Shown here: piece by piece, positions 32,476 through 42,134 of the stretch
Layout of the letters: each line of letters begins with the position of its first letter
How positions within the stretch are numbered: position 1 is the first letter of the stretch
DNA from: Roseivirga sp.
Lineage (GTDB): Bacteria > Bacteroidota > Bacteroidia > Cytophagales > Cyclobacteriaceae
DNA: 64,000 nucleotides
Direction: 5' to 3'
Assembly (NCBI GenBank): GCA_029262895.1
Contig: JAJCYM010000048.1
Span: forward strand, 100,415 to 164,414
Notes under the pieces: generated by a model
Told to the model about the DNA's origin: nothing
Seen by the model: the letters and a program-made list of their open reading frames with translations, nothing else
The model's database searches: none
Translations under genes and position numbers: made by a program

Positions 32476-34875
32476 ATGATCTCAACAAACCTGCGCTTCA
32501 CACTTCGTTTTCTCTGGAAGAACAAATTCTTTTCTGGTCTCAATATCTTCGGATTAACATTAGGCCTGGCAGCTTCCATTTGGTTGTTGCTCTACTTAAA
32601 AAGTGAACTGACCTATGACCAACATTATACGCACCACGAAACAGTTTACCGCATAAGTGGTGTTTTTGAGGCTCCGGGTGTTAAGTTCAATACAGCCGCG
32701 TCATCGAGTGAGCTTGCTCCGATGCTGGCCAATGAATACCCTGAAATCAAAGCTTATACCCGATTTATTCAGGCTCAAATTCCCAAAATAAAAATAGACA
32801 ATCAGGTTTTCACCGAGCAATCCATCTTTTATACGGACCAGTCTGTTTTTGAAGTTTTCGCACATAATTTTCTGATTGGCGACCCCGCTACTGCACTTAA
32901 TTCACCTGGCACCGCTGTAATTACAACCTCTATCAACCGCAAATTATTCGGGGACGAATCGGGAATAAATCAAATAGTGAATATTGATGGGCAAGACTTT
33001 AAAATCACCGGAGTAATCGAAGATTTACCAAAGAATACGCACTTTCAATATTCCGTGCTCTTGGCTGGAATAAGAAGTCGCCTCTTGGATATGCCTGATG
33101 GCAAGTTTACATCAGAGGTCTTGTGGAACCCTGATGGCTTTAGTTACCTGAGATTTGTTGATGGTTTCGAGCGAGAAGCCTTCCTTGAAAAATTTGCGGC
33201 ATTCAATGAAAAGTATTTTATGCCTTTTGGCAATCAAATTCAGGGTACCCATCGGGTACGTCTACAAAATCTGGCTTCCATTCACTATGACTCTGAACTA
33301 ATCGATGACGACCTTGCTAAAGGCAACCCTTCAAATCTGATCGTCTTTTCGGCCATTGGTCTTGCCATTCTTCTCCTAGCTTGCATTAATTATGTGAATC
33401 TTGCCACCGCAAGGGCCGGACTGAGGGCAAAGGAAATTGGAATTAGAAAGGTCCTTGGTTCGGATGCCGGTAAACTCCGTCTCTCTTTGATGTTGGAGTC
33501 CATGGTACAGGTCTCACTTGCACTACTCTTTGCCATTGCATTGATCTGGGCAGTGATTGTCAAAACACCATTCCAATCATGGTTGGGAGTGAACTTCGAA
33601 TTCACATTGTTTCAACAGCCAGACCTTTTAGTTGGCGTTATTGTACTTGTGCTGCTGACGGGGCTGTTCTCGGGCCTATATCCGTCAATCTATCTATCAG
33701 GAATAACACCAGTAAAGGCACTCAAAGGAACCTGGGTTGCTGGTAAAAAGGGTAATTGGCTAAGGCAATCGCTGGTTCTTTTTCAATTTGTGATTTCGAT
33801 TGGTGTACTGACCACTACACTGCTCATGAAGGATCAGGTCAGCTTTCTCCAAAATCAAAACCTGGGCTTTAAAAAAGACCAGGTGATGGTGATTAATATT
33901 CAGGACAGCGTAGTTCGTGCCAATGCCAAAGTACTCAAAGAGGCACTTGCACAACAGCCTCTGATACAAGCCGTTTCTTCGTCTAATTTCGCCCCGGGAA
34001 TAAATATCGGACAGATGGTATTCACGGTAGATAAAGGAGGAGAAATGAAACAACAAGAATTCAAGTTCATCCATGCCGAAGCCAATTATTTGGAAACGTT
34101 GGGGATAGAATTGGTCGAAGGCAATTTCTTTAGAGGTGATGAAACACGGGGTAACCAGTATTTCGTAATCAATGAAGCAGCTGCCAGATTATTGGAATGG
34201 GAAAATCCGGTAGGTAAAAAACTGGCCTTTTTCCATCAGACCGATCCAGGTCAGGTTATCGGGGTTGTTAAAGATTTCAATTTTCATTCTCTACACAATC
34301 CCATTCAGCCTTTGGTATTTGTTTTCAATCCCAATCCTGGAAGCAATTTATTGATAAGCTATTTGCCGAATGTGGAGGCCCAGGTGATCAAATCTGTGGA
34401 ATCTACTTGGAATGAGATTCTGCCCAACTATCCATTTGAATACTCTTTTCTTAACGATAGGCTAAGAGCGCAATATGCGGCTGATCAAAGCCAGAATCAA
34501 CTCATAAGCATCATGGCGGTCCTTTGTGTAATTATCTCCTTAATAGGCCTTTCCGGTTTAACGGCATTTAATGTAAATCAAAAAACTAAGGAAATCGGAA
34601 TTCGAAAAGTCTTGGGTGCCATGACACAGCAAATCGTTTTACTCACATTTTCCGGAACGTTACGGCTGGTTATTCTAGCCGCCATTATTGCTGGCCCGAT
34701 TACCTATTTGATTATTGACCGCTGGTTAGACAATTTTGCCTATCGCACACCATTCAATTTTGGTCTTCTCACCTTGGCCATTGCCCTGGCAGTCACATTG
34801 ACCTTTGTCATTGTCTGTGCCCATGTGCTTCAAACGGCCAGAAGGAACCCCACTCAGACGCTCAGGCAGGAATAA
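32476..34875 (+). CDS. FtsX/MacB-like ABC transporter permease
   Basis: 799 aa from ATG 32476, chosen because the family opens ISTNLRFTLRFLWKNKFFSGLNIFGLTLGLAASIW; the in-frame ATG at 32434 adds 14 less typical residues. Same two-unit layout as the permease at 16858: MacB periplasmic domain after the first membrane segment, FtsX motifs RAKEIGIRKVLGSDAGKLRLSLMLES and KTKEIGIRKVLGAMTQQIVLL, and C-terminal RRNPTQTLRQE. Paralogous to that gene with clear but modest similarity. No ATPase nearby. Substrate unknown. Confidence 0.9.
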   Translation: MISTNLRFTLRFLWKNKFFSGLNIFGLTLGLAASIWLLLYLKSELTYDQHYTHHETVYRISGVFEAPGVKFNTAASSSELAPMLANEYPEIKAYTRFIQAQIPKIKIDNQVFTEQSIFYTDQSVFEVFAHNFLIGDPATALNSPGTAVITTSINRKLFGDESGINQIVNIDGQDFKITGVIEDLPKNTHFQYSVLLAGIRSRLLDMPDGKFTSEVLWNPDGFSYLRFVDGFEREAFLEKFAAFNEKYFMPFGNQIQGTHRVRLQNLASIHYDSELIDDDLAKGNPSNLIVFSAIGLAILLLACINYVNLATARAGLRAKEIGIRKVLGSDAGKLRLSLMLESMVQVSLALLFAIALIWAVIVKTPFQSWLGVNFEFTLFQQPDLLVGVIVLVLLTGLFSGLYPSIYLSGITPVKALKGTWVAGKKGNWLRQSLVLFQFVISIGVLTTTLLMKDQVSFLQNQNLGFKKDQVMVINIQDSVVRANAKVLKEALAQQPLIQAVSSSNFAPGINIGQMVFTVDKGGEMKQQEFKFIHAEANYLETLGIELVEGNFFRGDETRGNQYFVINEAAARLLEWENPVGKKLAFFHQTDPGQVIGVVKDFNFHSLHNPIQPLVFVFNPNPGSNLLISYLPNVEAQVIKSVESTWNEILPNYPFEYSFLNDRLRAQYAADQSQNQLISIMAVLCVIISLIGLSGLTAFNVNQKTKEIGIRKVLGAMTQQIVLLTFSGTLRLVILAAIIAGPITYLIIDRWLDNFAYRTPFNFGLLTLAIALAVTLTFVIVCAHVLQTARRNPTQTLRQE

Positions 34876-34941
34876 TTCCAATTCTTGTTTAATGAATAGC
34901 CTATTTTCTGCAAAACGAACCGAATTCTAAAGATCAAAGTA

Positions 34942-34966
34942 CTCGCAGGTTCTCCGAACCTGCGAG
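34942..34966. repeat. 11-bp inverted repeat
   Basis: CTCGCAGGTTC, TCC, GAACCTGCGAG in the gap between the permease and the ATP-grasp gene. There is no T run after either arm. Could be a transcription-end hairpin or a dispersed repeat; only one copy is in this window. Confidence 0.55.
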
Positions 34967-35041
34967 AGCCATTCTTAATCAGAATTTTGACCCTATTTCT
35001 TTTGGCGAAATTAGCTGAAAGCGTTACGTTCACATCTAGCT

Positions 35042-35911
35042 ATGCCAGATTACGATATCACCATTTTAACAAATGACGAATACATCAACAACCCAAAGAG
35101 CTATGCAGCCATGGAAGACCAAGTTCTGTGTGATGCATTATTGAATAAAGGGTTTCGCGTAGCTCGAAAATCATGGACTAACCCAAGCTTCGATTGGTCG
35201 AGTACAGCAAGGGCAATATTCCGAACTACCTGGGATTACTTTCATCGACCTAAGGAATGGCAGTTATTTTTAGATCACATTTCTGAGAAAACGGAACTAA
35301 TCAATCCCATGGAAATGGTGCGCTGGAATATGGATAAACATTACCTGGGCGACCTTAGCGAACGAGGCATACAAGTTCCGGAAACACGCTATTTGGAAAT
35401 TGGTGAATCACGATCTCTGGCTCAACTTCAGAAAGAAACCAGCTGGAAGGACATGATTTTAAAGCCGTGTTTTGCCGGAACAGCACGACATACCTATCGG
35501 CTGAATCCGGAAAACCTGGAAAGTCACGAAGCGCTTTATGCCAAATTGATCAAAGAAGAGGCTTTTATGCTGCAACCCTTCTTGAAGAATGTAGTGACGC
35601 AAGGAGAAGTGTCTATGGTAATTATCGGAGGGCAGTATAGCCATGCGGTAATTAAAAAAGCCAAAGCAGGTGACTTTCGGGTACAGGGAGATTTTGGCGG
35701 CTCCGTAGCACTTTACGAATCCACAACCGAAGAAATTGACTTTGCCTTAAACACAGTTTTGCAATGTGATACGCTGCCAGTATATGCGAGAGTAGACATT
35801 GTCAAAGACAATGAACAGCAACTCTCATTGATTGAACTGGAGGTGATTGAGCCCGAATTATGGTTTAGGCTCAAACCTGAAGCCGCAGACATGTTGGCCG
35901 AAATGATTTAA
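35042..35911 (+). CDS. ATP-grasp domain protein
   Basis: 289 aa, predicted ATP-dependent carboxylate-amine/thiol ligase. The middle and C-terminal portions carry ATP-grasp features: MILKPCFAGTARHTYRL (Lys of the ATP-binding strand), MLQPFLKNVVTQGEVSMVIIGGQYSHAVIKKAKAGDFRVQGDFGG, and the metal-binding YARVDIVKD...LIELEVIEPELWF. This pattern resembles the glutathione synthetase/RimK-like DcsG group. The substrate is unknown. It converges with the AraC-family gene: the two stop codons share a TTAA palindrome (4-bp overlap). Confidence 0.85.
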   Translation: MPDYDITILTNDEYINNPKSYAAMEDQVLCDALLNKGFRVARKSWTNPSFDWSSTARAIFRTTWDYFHRPKEWQLFLDHISEKTELINPMEMVRWNMDKHYLGDLSERGIQVPETRYLEIGESRSLAQLQKETSWKDMILKPCFAGTARHTYRLNPENLESHEALYAKLIKEEAFMLQPFLKNVVTQGEVSMVIIGGQYSHAVIKKAKAGDFRVQGDFGGSVALYESTTEEIDFALNTVLQCDTLPVYARVDIVKDNEQQLSLIELEVIEPELWFRLKPEAADMLAEMI

Positions 35912-36726
35912 GAAAACAACTCTCCCATTAATGTGGAAGATCTGGCACCAGCAGCTTCGGAAAGATAATTTTTCGGTTGAATTCCTGTAAAACCTTTGAA
36001 GGTCTTTGTGAAATGGGCCTGATCAAAAAACCCTGCCTCCAATGCCACTTGAGTCAAATTGGTATTCCTGCGGTTCATTAATTCCACCGCTTTTTGAAAT
36101 CTCGCCTTTCTTCTGAATTCTGAGAGCGTTAAGCCAAACACTTCCTTAAACTTGATTTGTAAAGATCTTACAGAATTACCCCAGTGTTTTTCAGCCACTT
36201 CCTGAATGGACATCTCATTTTCCGTCAGAAGACACGTTGAAATTGAACGCAAACTGGCATGATTTTGCTTTCCATAGGTGGTGATCTCTCTTATAAAGAA
36301 AGCATCCATCTTGTTGACAAGCCTCTGTTTTTCACAGGGCTCCTGGACCAGGTCTATCAGTTCATTGAATCTGTTTGGATCAAGCGCATCCAGTTCCACC
36401 AGTTGTCCTGTAAATTTTATCGATGGATTATCGAAAAGCACCTCAGAAGCCCATGGGTAAATGGACACTCCAACCAATGCCGTCTTTTTTCCTGGTCTTT
36501 TGTATTGATAAGTCATATACTGGCCTTCCACAAAAGCCATTGGTTCAACTGACATTTTAAAATCAGAACTCAGGGCCATAGGGGTTCCCCGATGAATCAC
36601 CAAGTCCAAAGCACCGAAGGGCATGATCTTTTTAAAATCCAAACCTTCAGACTCGCCTTCTAAGAACCAGTAGAATCTAATCATACCAGCCAACCTGGAA
36701 TCCGGTGAAAACTTGGTCAATCTCAT
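35908..36726 (-). CDS. AraC-family transcriptional regulator
   Basis: 272 aa. The C-terminal third is the double helix-turn-helix: MSIQEVAEKHWGNSVRSLQIKFKEVFGLTLSEFRRKARFQKA and NLTQVALEAGFFDQAHFTKTFKGFTGIQPKNYL, with the canonical final FkgftGiqPknYl motif. The N-terminal ~150 residues (LIRFYWFLEGESEGLDFKK...) form the sensor domain often annotated DUF6597, ligand unknown. It converges on the ATP-grasp gene, and its own promoter is in the 191-bp gap shared with the PEBP lipoprotein, which also contains a short AGGGGA/TCCCCT hairpin. Targets unknown. Confidence 0.92.
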   Translation of the reverse strand: MRLTKFSPDSRLAGMIRFYWFLEGESEGLDFKKIMPFGALDLVIHRGTPMALSSDFKMSVEPMAFVEGQYMTYQYKRPGKKTALVGVSIYPWASEVLFDNPSIKFTGQLVELDALDPNRFNELIDLVQEPCEKQRLVNKMDAFFIREITTYGKQNHASLRSISTCLLTENEMSIQEVAEKHWGNSVRSLQIKFKEVFGLTLSEFRRKARFQKAVELMNRRNTNLTQVALEAGFFDQAHFTKTFKGFTGIQPKNYLSEAAGARSSTLMGELFS

Positions 36727-36917
36727 CTCAAATTATTTCCATCCACTTAAATCTGGGTGATGCAGTAGGCTTTCTATTGTGGCCTATATCACATAAACAG
36801 GGGAGACATGTCCCCTCGCACTGAAGTAACAAAGCAAACAGCTAAAACACTTATTCGCCCCTGTACAATTTCCTTGCTTGATAGATTCATACTTTATGCG
36901 GTCACTATAGAAATACG

Positions 36918-37985
36918 ATGAGCATTTTCAAAAACCCAACTTCTGTTTTATGCATATTGACCGCAGCCATACTGGTATCAAGTTGTGGCGGTGGCGATTC
37001 TGTACCTACTCCAGATAATCCTGTTGTTCTAAATACTACAGCCTCCGGCTTCTCTTTTTCATGGAATGACAACGGTGTCCCGCTCCTGATCCAGTTGAGT
37101 GAGCAAGAAGATTTTGGTCTCATTGCCTTTGAAGAACTCTTTGAAAGTTCGCCCAGCGAAATGTCAGGCTTAAAAAGTGGCACAACCTATTTTCTCAGGG
37201 CTCAACACCCAAGTGCATCTACACCCTTCTCAAGTACTCAACAAGTTGCTACAAACGCGCTTACATCTCCAACGGGTTTTACCATCAGTGAGATTTTTGG
37301 TGACTCCTTCACTGTATCATGGGCTGCCGTTGCCGGAGCTAGTTATGCTATTGATGTGTCTCTCGACAATGCATTCACCTCCATTTTAGACGATTACAAC
37401 GGATTGTCAATTGATGATAGTCAAATTACGGTATTTGTTCCTCAGGTTGAAACAACTTACTTTTTTCGGTTAAAATCTGTCAACGGTGCAGAAAGCTCTG
37501 ACTATTCTCAGACAGGCATGGCAACCACTGATAGTCGTTTGATTTTTAGATTTACCAGTGACGCTTTCCAAGATGGTGGAAAAATACCTTTAAAATATTC
37601 TTGCCAAGGCCCTTCGACCCCATTGAGCTGGAGAACACCTCCCCAAGGCACTCAAAGTTACGCGTTGATTATGAAGGACCTGGATTTTAGGAACGGTTAT
37701 AACCATTGGGTGATATTCAATATGGACCCCTCAAGTCGGGGCCTGATCGAAGGAGCTTCTGCAGGGACTAAACCTCCTGGCAGTATTCAGGGCACCAATG
37801 ATCTTGGCAGAGTTGGATATTTTGGTCCCTGCCCACCAGCCGGTGAATCACATCGCTATGAGTATATACTATACGCATTGGACGCAGTATTAAATTTAGA
37901 CTCATCGGCCACCGAAACTTCATTATTGGCTGCCATGAATGGCCATATTTTGGCCCAAAAAACTTTGACAGGTTTATTCAACTAG
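36918..37985 (+). CDS. Lipoprotein with FN3-like repeats and a PEBP domain
   Basis: 355 aa. Lipoprotein signal ending LVSSCGGG (Cys24). Two fibronectin type III-like modules (about 36-110, with FSFSWNDNG and SGLKSGTTYFLRAQ; and about 112-200, with FTVSWAAVAGASYAIDVS and TTYFFRLKSVNG) precede a C-terminal PEBP domain (about 208-355: KIPLKYSCQGPSTPLSW, YNHWVIFNMDPSSRGL, GYFGPCPPAGESHRYEYILYALD). The GPCPP...HrY pocket motif of the family is present. Surface or periplasm exposed by lipidation. The last 12 bp overlap the 3' end of the convergent helicase gene. Confidence 0.88.
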   Translation: MSIFKNPTSVLCILTAAILVSSCGGGDSVPTPDNPVVLNTTASGFSFSWNDNGVPLLIQLSEQEDFGLIAFEELFESSPSEMSGLKSGTTYFLRAQHPSASTPFSSTQQVATNALTSPTGFTISEIFGDSFTVSWAAVAGASYAIDVSLDNAFTSILDDYNGLSIDDSQITVFVPQVETTYFFRLKSVNGAESSDYSQTGMATTDSRLIFRFTSDAFQDGGKIPLKYSCQGPSTPLSWRTPPQGTQSYALIMKDLDFRNGYNHWVIFNMDPSSRGLIEGASAGTKPPGSIQGTNDLGRVGYFGPCPPAGESHRYEYILYALDAVLNLDSSATETSLLAAMNGHILAQKTLTGLFN

Positions 37986-39860
37986 CTCAAAGGCACTACG
38001 ATAGCCTCCTATTTCTTGAGCATAGTCAATCAGGGCATTGTAAAAAGGGTCTTTGCCCAAAGTAGCGGAGTCACCAACCATCACCAATTTGGATTTGGCC
38101 CTGGTCATGGCAACATTCATTCTTCGGTGTTCTTTAAGAAAACCAATTTCTCCTTTTGTATTAGAGCGTGTCAGGCTAATATAAATCACATCACGCTCCT
38201 GTCCCTGAAAGGAATCTACCGTGTTCACTGTAATGTCCTCTCTAATATCATCGAGACTTTCGGACTGCTGTATTAAATCGGTCAAAAGCAGAATTTGTGC
38301 TTTGTAGGGAGCGATAACACCAACTTTCTGATTCGGCCTTGCTTCAATGCCTAAATGTTTGACCAAAAGTTTGGCCTCCTCCTCATTGAATGTGCTTAAG
38401 GTTTCGGGATTTACTTTTTCATCAAAACCACAGCCGGCAGTATCAATAAATTGAAGCCTAATCTCATCGTCACCCAGCTCCCTAGCCAATACCTCATCTG
38501 CCACCTTCAACCCATTTTCGTAGAAATAGGTACTCGAAAACTTCATGATTTGCGGATGCATCCGGTATTGGGTTTCGAGCATCACTGCTGTATTGGTATT
38601 TCTAATGGCTTTTTCAAAAAGTGTCTCTTGCAAACCATCTTTGGCCGCCTTAAATGATTTTACGGTTGGCGGAAGTTGTAAATGATCTCCAGCCATAATT
38701 ACCCTATGGCTTTTCAAAATAGGAATCCAGCAGGCGGGCTCCAGGGCCTGAGAGGCCTCATCAATAAATACAGACTTAAATACCCTTTCCTTCAGCAGGT
38801 AGTGTGTTGAACCCACCAACGTGCACGCGATCACCTGGGCTCTGTCCATCAAGTCTTCACAAATTTCGGATTCAACCCTGTCGGCATCTTCTCTCAGCAT
38901 TCGCGACTCTTTCATGATCAGGTTGCGCTGCAGGCGTTCTTCTTTGCCGAATTGTCGCTTGTACTTTTGTCCCATCCGCTTGTATTCATCGGATCGTTTC
39001 CTGATTTCTTTAAGCTCTTTGAAAAAGTTGTGCTTCGTAATCTTTACGTCCAAACTGTTCTCAATCACCTGTGGTGTAAGCCTGGCCGGATGCCCGATCC
39101 TTAGCACATTCAACCCCATCTCATCGAGCTTCTCAACCACCAAGTCGACTGCCGCGTTGCTCTGCGCACAAACCAGCACTTGGCGTTCCGTTTTGATCAC
39201 TTCCTTAATTGCATTGACTAGCGTGGTCGTCTTTCCAGTGCCCGGAGGGCCATGAATGATGGCAACATCCCTGGCATTAAATATATTAGTGAGTGCCCTG
39301 TTTTGGACATCATTTAAATGCACTGACTGATAATCAAAACCGGATTTGAACTCAGCCTCCTTTTCTCCGTATAGAATTTCTCTCAATTCGGATGTCCTTC
39401 CGCGTTCAGCCCCAATCACCTGCTTGAGGGCTCTATTCATTTCACGATAGGCACCTTCGTCAAAAAGCAAGTTCACTCCGAGCTTGCCTTCTCTGATCCA
39501 ATCAGGTAGCTCAGTGCCATTGAGCACTACACGCATTTTCTTATCCTTCACGTAGCTAATAACTCCTGAAACCGCTTCTGCCTCCTCTCCGTGTCCTGCA
39601 AAAACGCTTGCCACAGCCCCAACCTGAAAAGCATGATTTTGATCGAAGTCGTTGGTCTTATCTAATTCCAGGGTATACCTCTCTCCTGTACTTATGTATC
39701 TATTTGCTAACAGAACCGGATACCAGGTAACCCCTTTTTGTCTCCTTTCCTTGATGGAGGCATGAAGCATTTTGCGCTCGTATTGAGCATAGTCTTCATC
39801 CTTCTCAATCTTGAGCAGTGCAATAAGATGTTGAAGAACCTCTTGTGCTTTTGTGAGCAT
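37974..39860 (-). CDS. Superfamily 1 helicase (Upf1/IGHMBP2-like)
   Basis: 628 aa. SF1 motifs in order: HGPPGTGKTTTLVNAI (Walker A, 203-218), VFIDEASQALEP (DEXX-type), AGDHLQLPPTV (motif III), LETQYRMHPQI (IV), TVDSFQGQERDVIYISLTRS (V) and RRMNVAMTRAKSKLVMVGD (VI). The N-terminal ~150 residues form the beta-barrel (1B-like) region of the Upf1/SMUBP-2 branch. Such bacterial proteins act on DNA or RNA, but the precise role is unknown. Convergent with the FN3-PEBP gene (12-bp overlap). Confidence 0.93.
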   Translation of the reverse strand: MLTKAQEVLQHLIALLKIEKDEDYAQYERKMLHASIKERRQKGVTWYPVLLANRYISTGERYTLELDKTNDFDQNHAFQVGAVASVFAGHGEEAEAVSGVISYVKDKKMRVVLNGTELPDWIREGKLGVNLLFDEGAYREMNRALKQVIGAERGRTSELREILYGEKEAEFKSGFDYQSVHLNDVQNRALTNIFNARDVAIIHGPPGTGKTTTLVNAIKEVIKTERQVLVCAQSNAAVDLVVEKLDEMGLNVLRIGHPARLTPQVIENSLDVKITKHNFFKELKEIRKRSDEYKRMGQKYKRQFGKEERLQRNLIMKESRMLREDADRVESEICEDLMDRAQVIACTLVGSTHYLLKERVFKSVFIDEASQALEPACWIPILKSHRVIMAGDHLQLPPTVKSFKAAKDGLQETLFEKAIRNTNTAVMLETQYRMHPQIMKFSSTYFYENGLKVADEVLARELGDDEIRLQFIDTAGCGFDEKVNPETLSTFNEEEAKLLVKHLGIEARPNQKVGVIAPYKAQILLLTDLIQQSESLDDIREDITVNTVDSFQGQERDVIYISLTRSNTKGEIGFLKEHRRMNVAMTRAKSKLVMVGDSATLGKDPFYNALIDYAQEIGGYRSAFELVE

Positions 39861-40003
39861 TTATAAGGATGTATTAGTTTAAAGTTTCAAGTTTCAAGTG
39901 TGTATGTTCCTTATATGGGTTGACCACAAATGTTAATCAATGAAAACAAGCTGCGACAAAGAAATTGTCGAGAAGTTTATCTCGCACAGTCGTAATGAGT
40001 CAA

Positions 40004-40870
40004 TTAATAGGACTTAGAACCATCTTTTGGAGTGACAATGATAAAATCCGCCAGTGCTTTATTGTCTTCGGATATCTTTGAAATATCCTCTTGGTTGGCA
40101 CTGGCTATGGTCATTACTTTCAGGCTTGCATTGCCCTTGGCGAGGTAGTAATAAATACCCTCAAAGTTGTTTGAATGAAAGGAGCCATGGTAATGGATGT
40201 ATTTTTTGCCTGCCTCGAAATTTTTTAAAATGAAGTGAGCCATAGTAGCATCTTTGCTAGCTTGGCTTCTGGCAATGTTCGCAGGTTCACCTCCTGAATG
40301 CTGGCCCATTGTTTCGATCATCCATTTATAACCTGCCTGTTCCAAATCCACTTCAATAGGTAGTGGCGCAATCCAGGTTTTGGCTTCCTCTGCTAATTCA
40401 TCCAGTGCCCCCAAGCCTTTGCGATTCACCAAACTGGCATATCGCCTTGGAATATTAGTGGCTATAAATCTCAGGTTATTGGTTTTGGCAAAGTCCAACA
40501 CCGGTTTGTAATCTGTTTTATAGTTCTTCCACATTTTCCCTTCAGTGGTGAAATGGCTTTCGGTAATCACACCATTCAGGTATTCATCCATCAACACCTG
40601 ATCGTCAGCTTCAAACATTTCAGCTCCAAGAACTAAGGGGTATTTTTCATGTACTGATTTTGTCACTTGCAATTGCAGCCAATGAAGCACGGCATCGTTA
40701 TGCTGTTCTCCGAAGAGAATAATGTCAGCATCAGTCAGCTCTTTCATCATTTTACCAAAGTTGATCTTTTTACCCTTTTTATTAAAAATCTGGTAGGTTG
40801 GGTTTTCCTGTGCTCTAACTTGTACCAAGCAAAAAAGCACCAGGATCAGCATGACATAAATCTTTCTCAT
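40004..40870 (-). CDS. ChaN-family secreted protein (Tiki/haem-uptake-like)
   Basis: 288 aa with a signal peptide (IYVMLILVLFCLVQVRA|Q). The family core is present: DADIILFGEQHNDAVLHWLQL at about residue 50, LGAEMFEADDQVLMDEYL, and FIATNIPRRYASLVNRKG, with a later YIHYHGSFHSNNFEG. ChaN is a Tiki/TraB-like (EreA/ChaN) fold reported as a haem-binding lipoprotein; here the signal ends AQ and is not a lipobox. Its stop is followed by about 140 bp with no strong terminator. Coupled to folB by the 4-bp ATGA overlap. Confidence 0.88.
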   Translation of the reverse strand: MRKIYVMLILVLFCLVQVRAQENPTYQIFNKKGKKINFGKMMKELTDADIILFGEQHNDAVLHWLQLQVTKSVHEKYPLVLGAEMFEADDQVLMDEYLNGVITESHFTTEGKMWKNYKTDYKPVLDFAKTNNLRFIATNIPRRYASLVNRKGLGALDELAEEAKTWIAPLPIEVDLEQAGYKWMIETMGQHSGGEPANIARSQASKDATMAHFILKNFEAGKKYIHYHGSFHSNNFEGIYYYLAKGNASLKVMTIASANQEDISKISEDNKALADFIIVTPKDGSKSY

Positions 40871-41232
40871 TTTCTTTTTTGTTTGAGGGTTACCCGGGAT
40901 CTTTCACAAATCCCTCCTATTGGGGGATTGTGTTTGGAGACAGAAACCTCTATTTCCATTACTTCCAATAAATTATCCAGGATGGAATTTATGATTTTTT
41001 GCCCAACGGACTCCAATAATTTATTTGGAATTTCCATCTGTTCCTTCACGAGTTTGTAAAGGGTTTCGTAATTGACGGTCCCAAGAAGTTCGTCTTGCTC
41101 CGCACCTTGCGTGAAGTCGGTTCTTATTCTGACGTCAACGGAGTATTTGTTGCCAATTTTTCTTTCCTCCTCATAGAACCCATGATAGGCATAGAATTCC
41201 ATGCCTTCGAGGGCAACGATTCCTTCAGGCAT
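40867..41232 (-). CDS. folB: Dihydroneopterin aldolase
   Basis: 121 aa, folate biosynthesis. Family features: IVALEGMEFYAYHGFYEEERKIGNKYSVDV (the catalytic Tyr/Glu region), TVNYETLYKLVKEQM, LLESVGQKI with the conserved Glu, and IEVSVSKHNPPIGG with the catalytic Lys. Length is typical. Third gene of the WD40-DivIVA-FolB-ChaN operon on the minus strand; it starts 5 bp after the DivIVA stop. Confidence 0.95.
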   Translation of the reverse strand: MPEGIVALEGMEFYAYHGFYEEERKIGNKYSVDVRIRTDFTQGAEQDELLGTVNYETLYKLVKEQMEIPNKLLESVGQKIINSILDNLLEVMEIEVSVSKHNPPIGGICERSRVTLKQKRK

Positions 41233-41237
41233 GTCTG

Positions 41238-42122
41238 TTAGTCAAATTGATCGAAAAAAGATTCTTCTTCCTCGGTTTTGGACTTCGGTTTTGCAGCATC
41301 CTCCTCCGGCTCCTCTTCATCCACGTCCTCTTCTGTTTCCTCTTCTTCCACTTCCTCCTCGTCTTCTTCCGCAACCATTTCAGGTTCTTCTACTTCATCA
41401 GGCTCCGCACTTGCTTCTTCTGTCTCAACAGGTGTTTCCTCGCTATTTTCTTCATTTTCCAGCTCATCCACTACCTCTTCTGCAACCTCCTCAAGAACTT
41501 CGTCATTGGCAGAGAGTATGGAATCGACAGCCTCATCCTGAATATTGCTTTCATTGACTTCTCTGGCTAATGCTTTGCCTTTTTTGACATGCTGTTTAAT
41601 GTCTGCAGGAAAATCGTTATGCCGGTTTAACTTATCGATAATATCATTGGCTAAAACTTTAAGATCACCCATTAGAGATGTCTTATTGGCATCAAGACTT
41701 CTGAACACTTGCTCCAATTCACGGATTTCATCTTCCATATCTGCAACAATGTTCCTTGCCCTGGCTTCGGCATCCTCAATGATAGACTTGGCTCTGGATT
41801 TAGCTTCGCTCATTAGCGCATCAGCGTTCATCTCAGTTTCCTTCATATGGAGTTCGGCAGTCTTAGTGGCTTGTTCCACCATATTGGCTCCCGTATCTTC
41901 GGCAGTTTTCAAGGTTTTGAATAATGAGTTTTCCACCTCGCGAAGTTTTTGAACTTCCTTTTCGGCAGTTTCCAACTTATACTTGAACTCCTTATTCTGA
42001 TCGTTAAGTTTTTCCCATTCTATGGACATAGAATTGAGGAAGGCACTTACCTCATCCTTATCATATCCCCGAAAAGCCTTTTCAAATACCTTCTGCCTGA
42101 TTTCTAAAGGTGTAATATTCAT
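41238..42122 (-). CDS. DivIVA-domain coiled-coil protein with acidic tail
   Basis: 294 aa. The N-terminal 60 residues are the DivIVA/GpsB domain: ITPLEIRQKVFEKAFRGYDKDEVSAFLNSM, with the membrane-binding F..RGYD motif. Residues 40-165 form a continuous coiled coil (KYKLETAEKEVQKLREVENSLFKTLK). From about residue 205 the protein is extremely acidic and disordered (EEVAEEVVDELENEENSEET..., to the C-terminus SFFDQFD). DivIVA proteins mark negative membrane curvature and organise poles or division sites. The acidic tail may bind partners. It lies 12 bp after the WD40 gene. Confidence 0.92.
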   Translation of the reverse strand: MNITPLEIRQKVFEKAFRGYDKDEVSAFLNSMSIEWEKLNDQNKEFKYKLETAEKEVQKLREVENSLFKTLKTAEDTGANMVEQATKTAELHMKETEMNADALMSEAKSRAKSIIEDAEARARNIVADMEDEIRELEQVFRSLDANKTSLMGDLKVLANDIIDKLNRHNDFPADIKQHVKKGKALAREVNESNIQDEAVDSILSANDEVLEEVAEEVVDELENEENSEETPVETEEASAEPDEVEEPEMVAEEDEEEVEEEETEEDVDEEEPEEDAAKPKSKTEEEESFFDQFD

Positions 42123-42134
42123 TCTTAGAAAAAA

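Noticed and set aside
36799..36816. AGGGGA/TCCCCT 6-bp hairpin between AraC and PEBP genes
   Set aside because: Short stem, no T run and no second copy; too weak to call a regulatory element.
39881..39900. Short AAGTTTC direct repeat
   Set aside because: Only two full units; below what I would call a tandem array.
41278..41541. Serine-rich 87-codon frame on the plus strand
   Set aside because: It is the complement of the Glu/Asp-rich tail of the DivIVA-like protein; low-complexity shadow.
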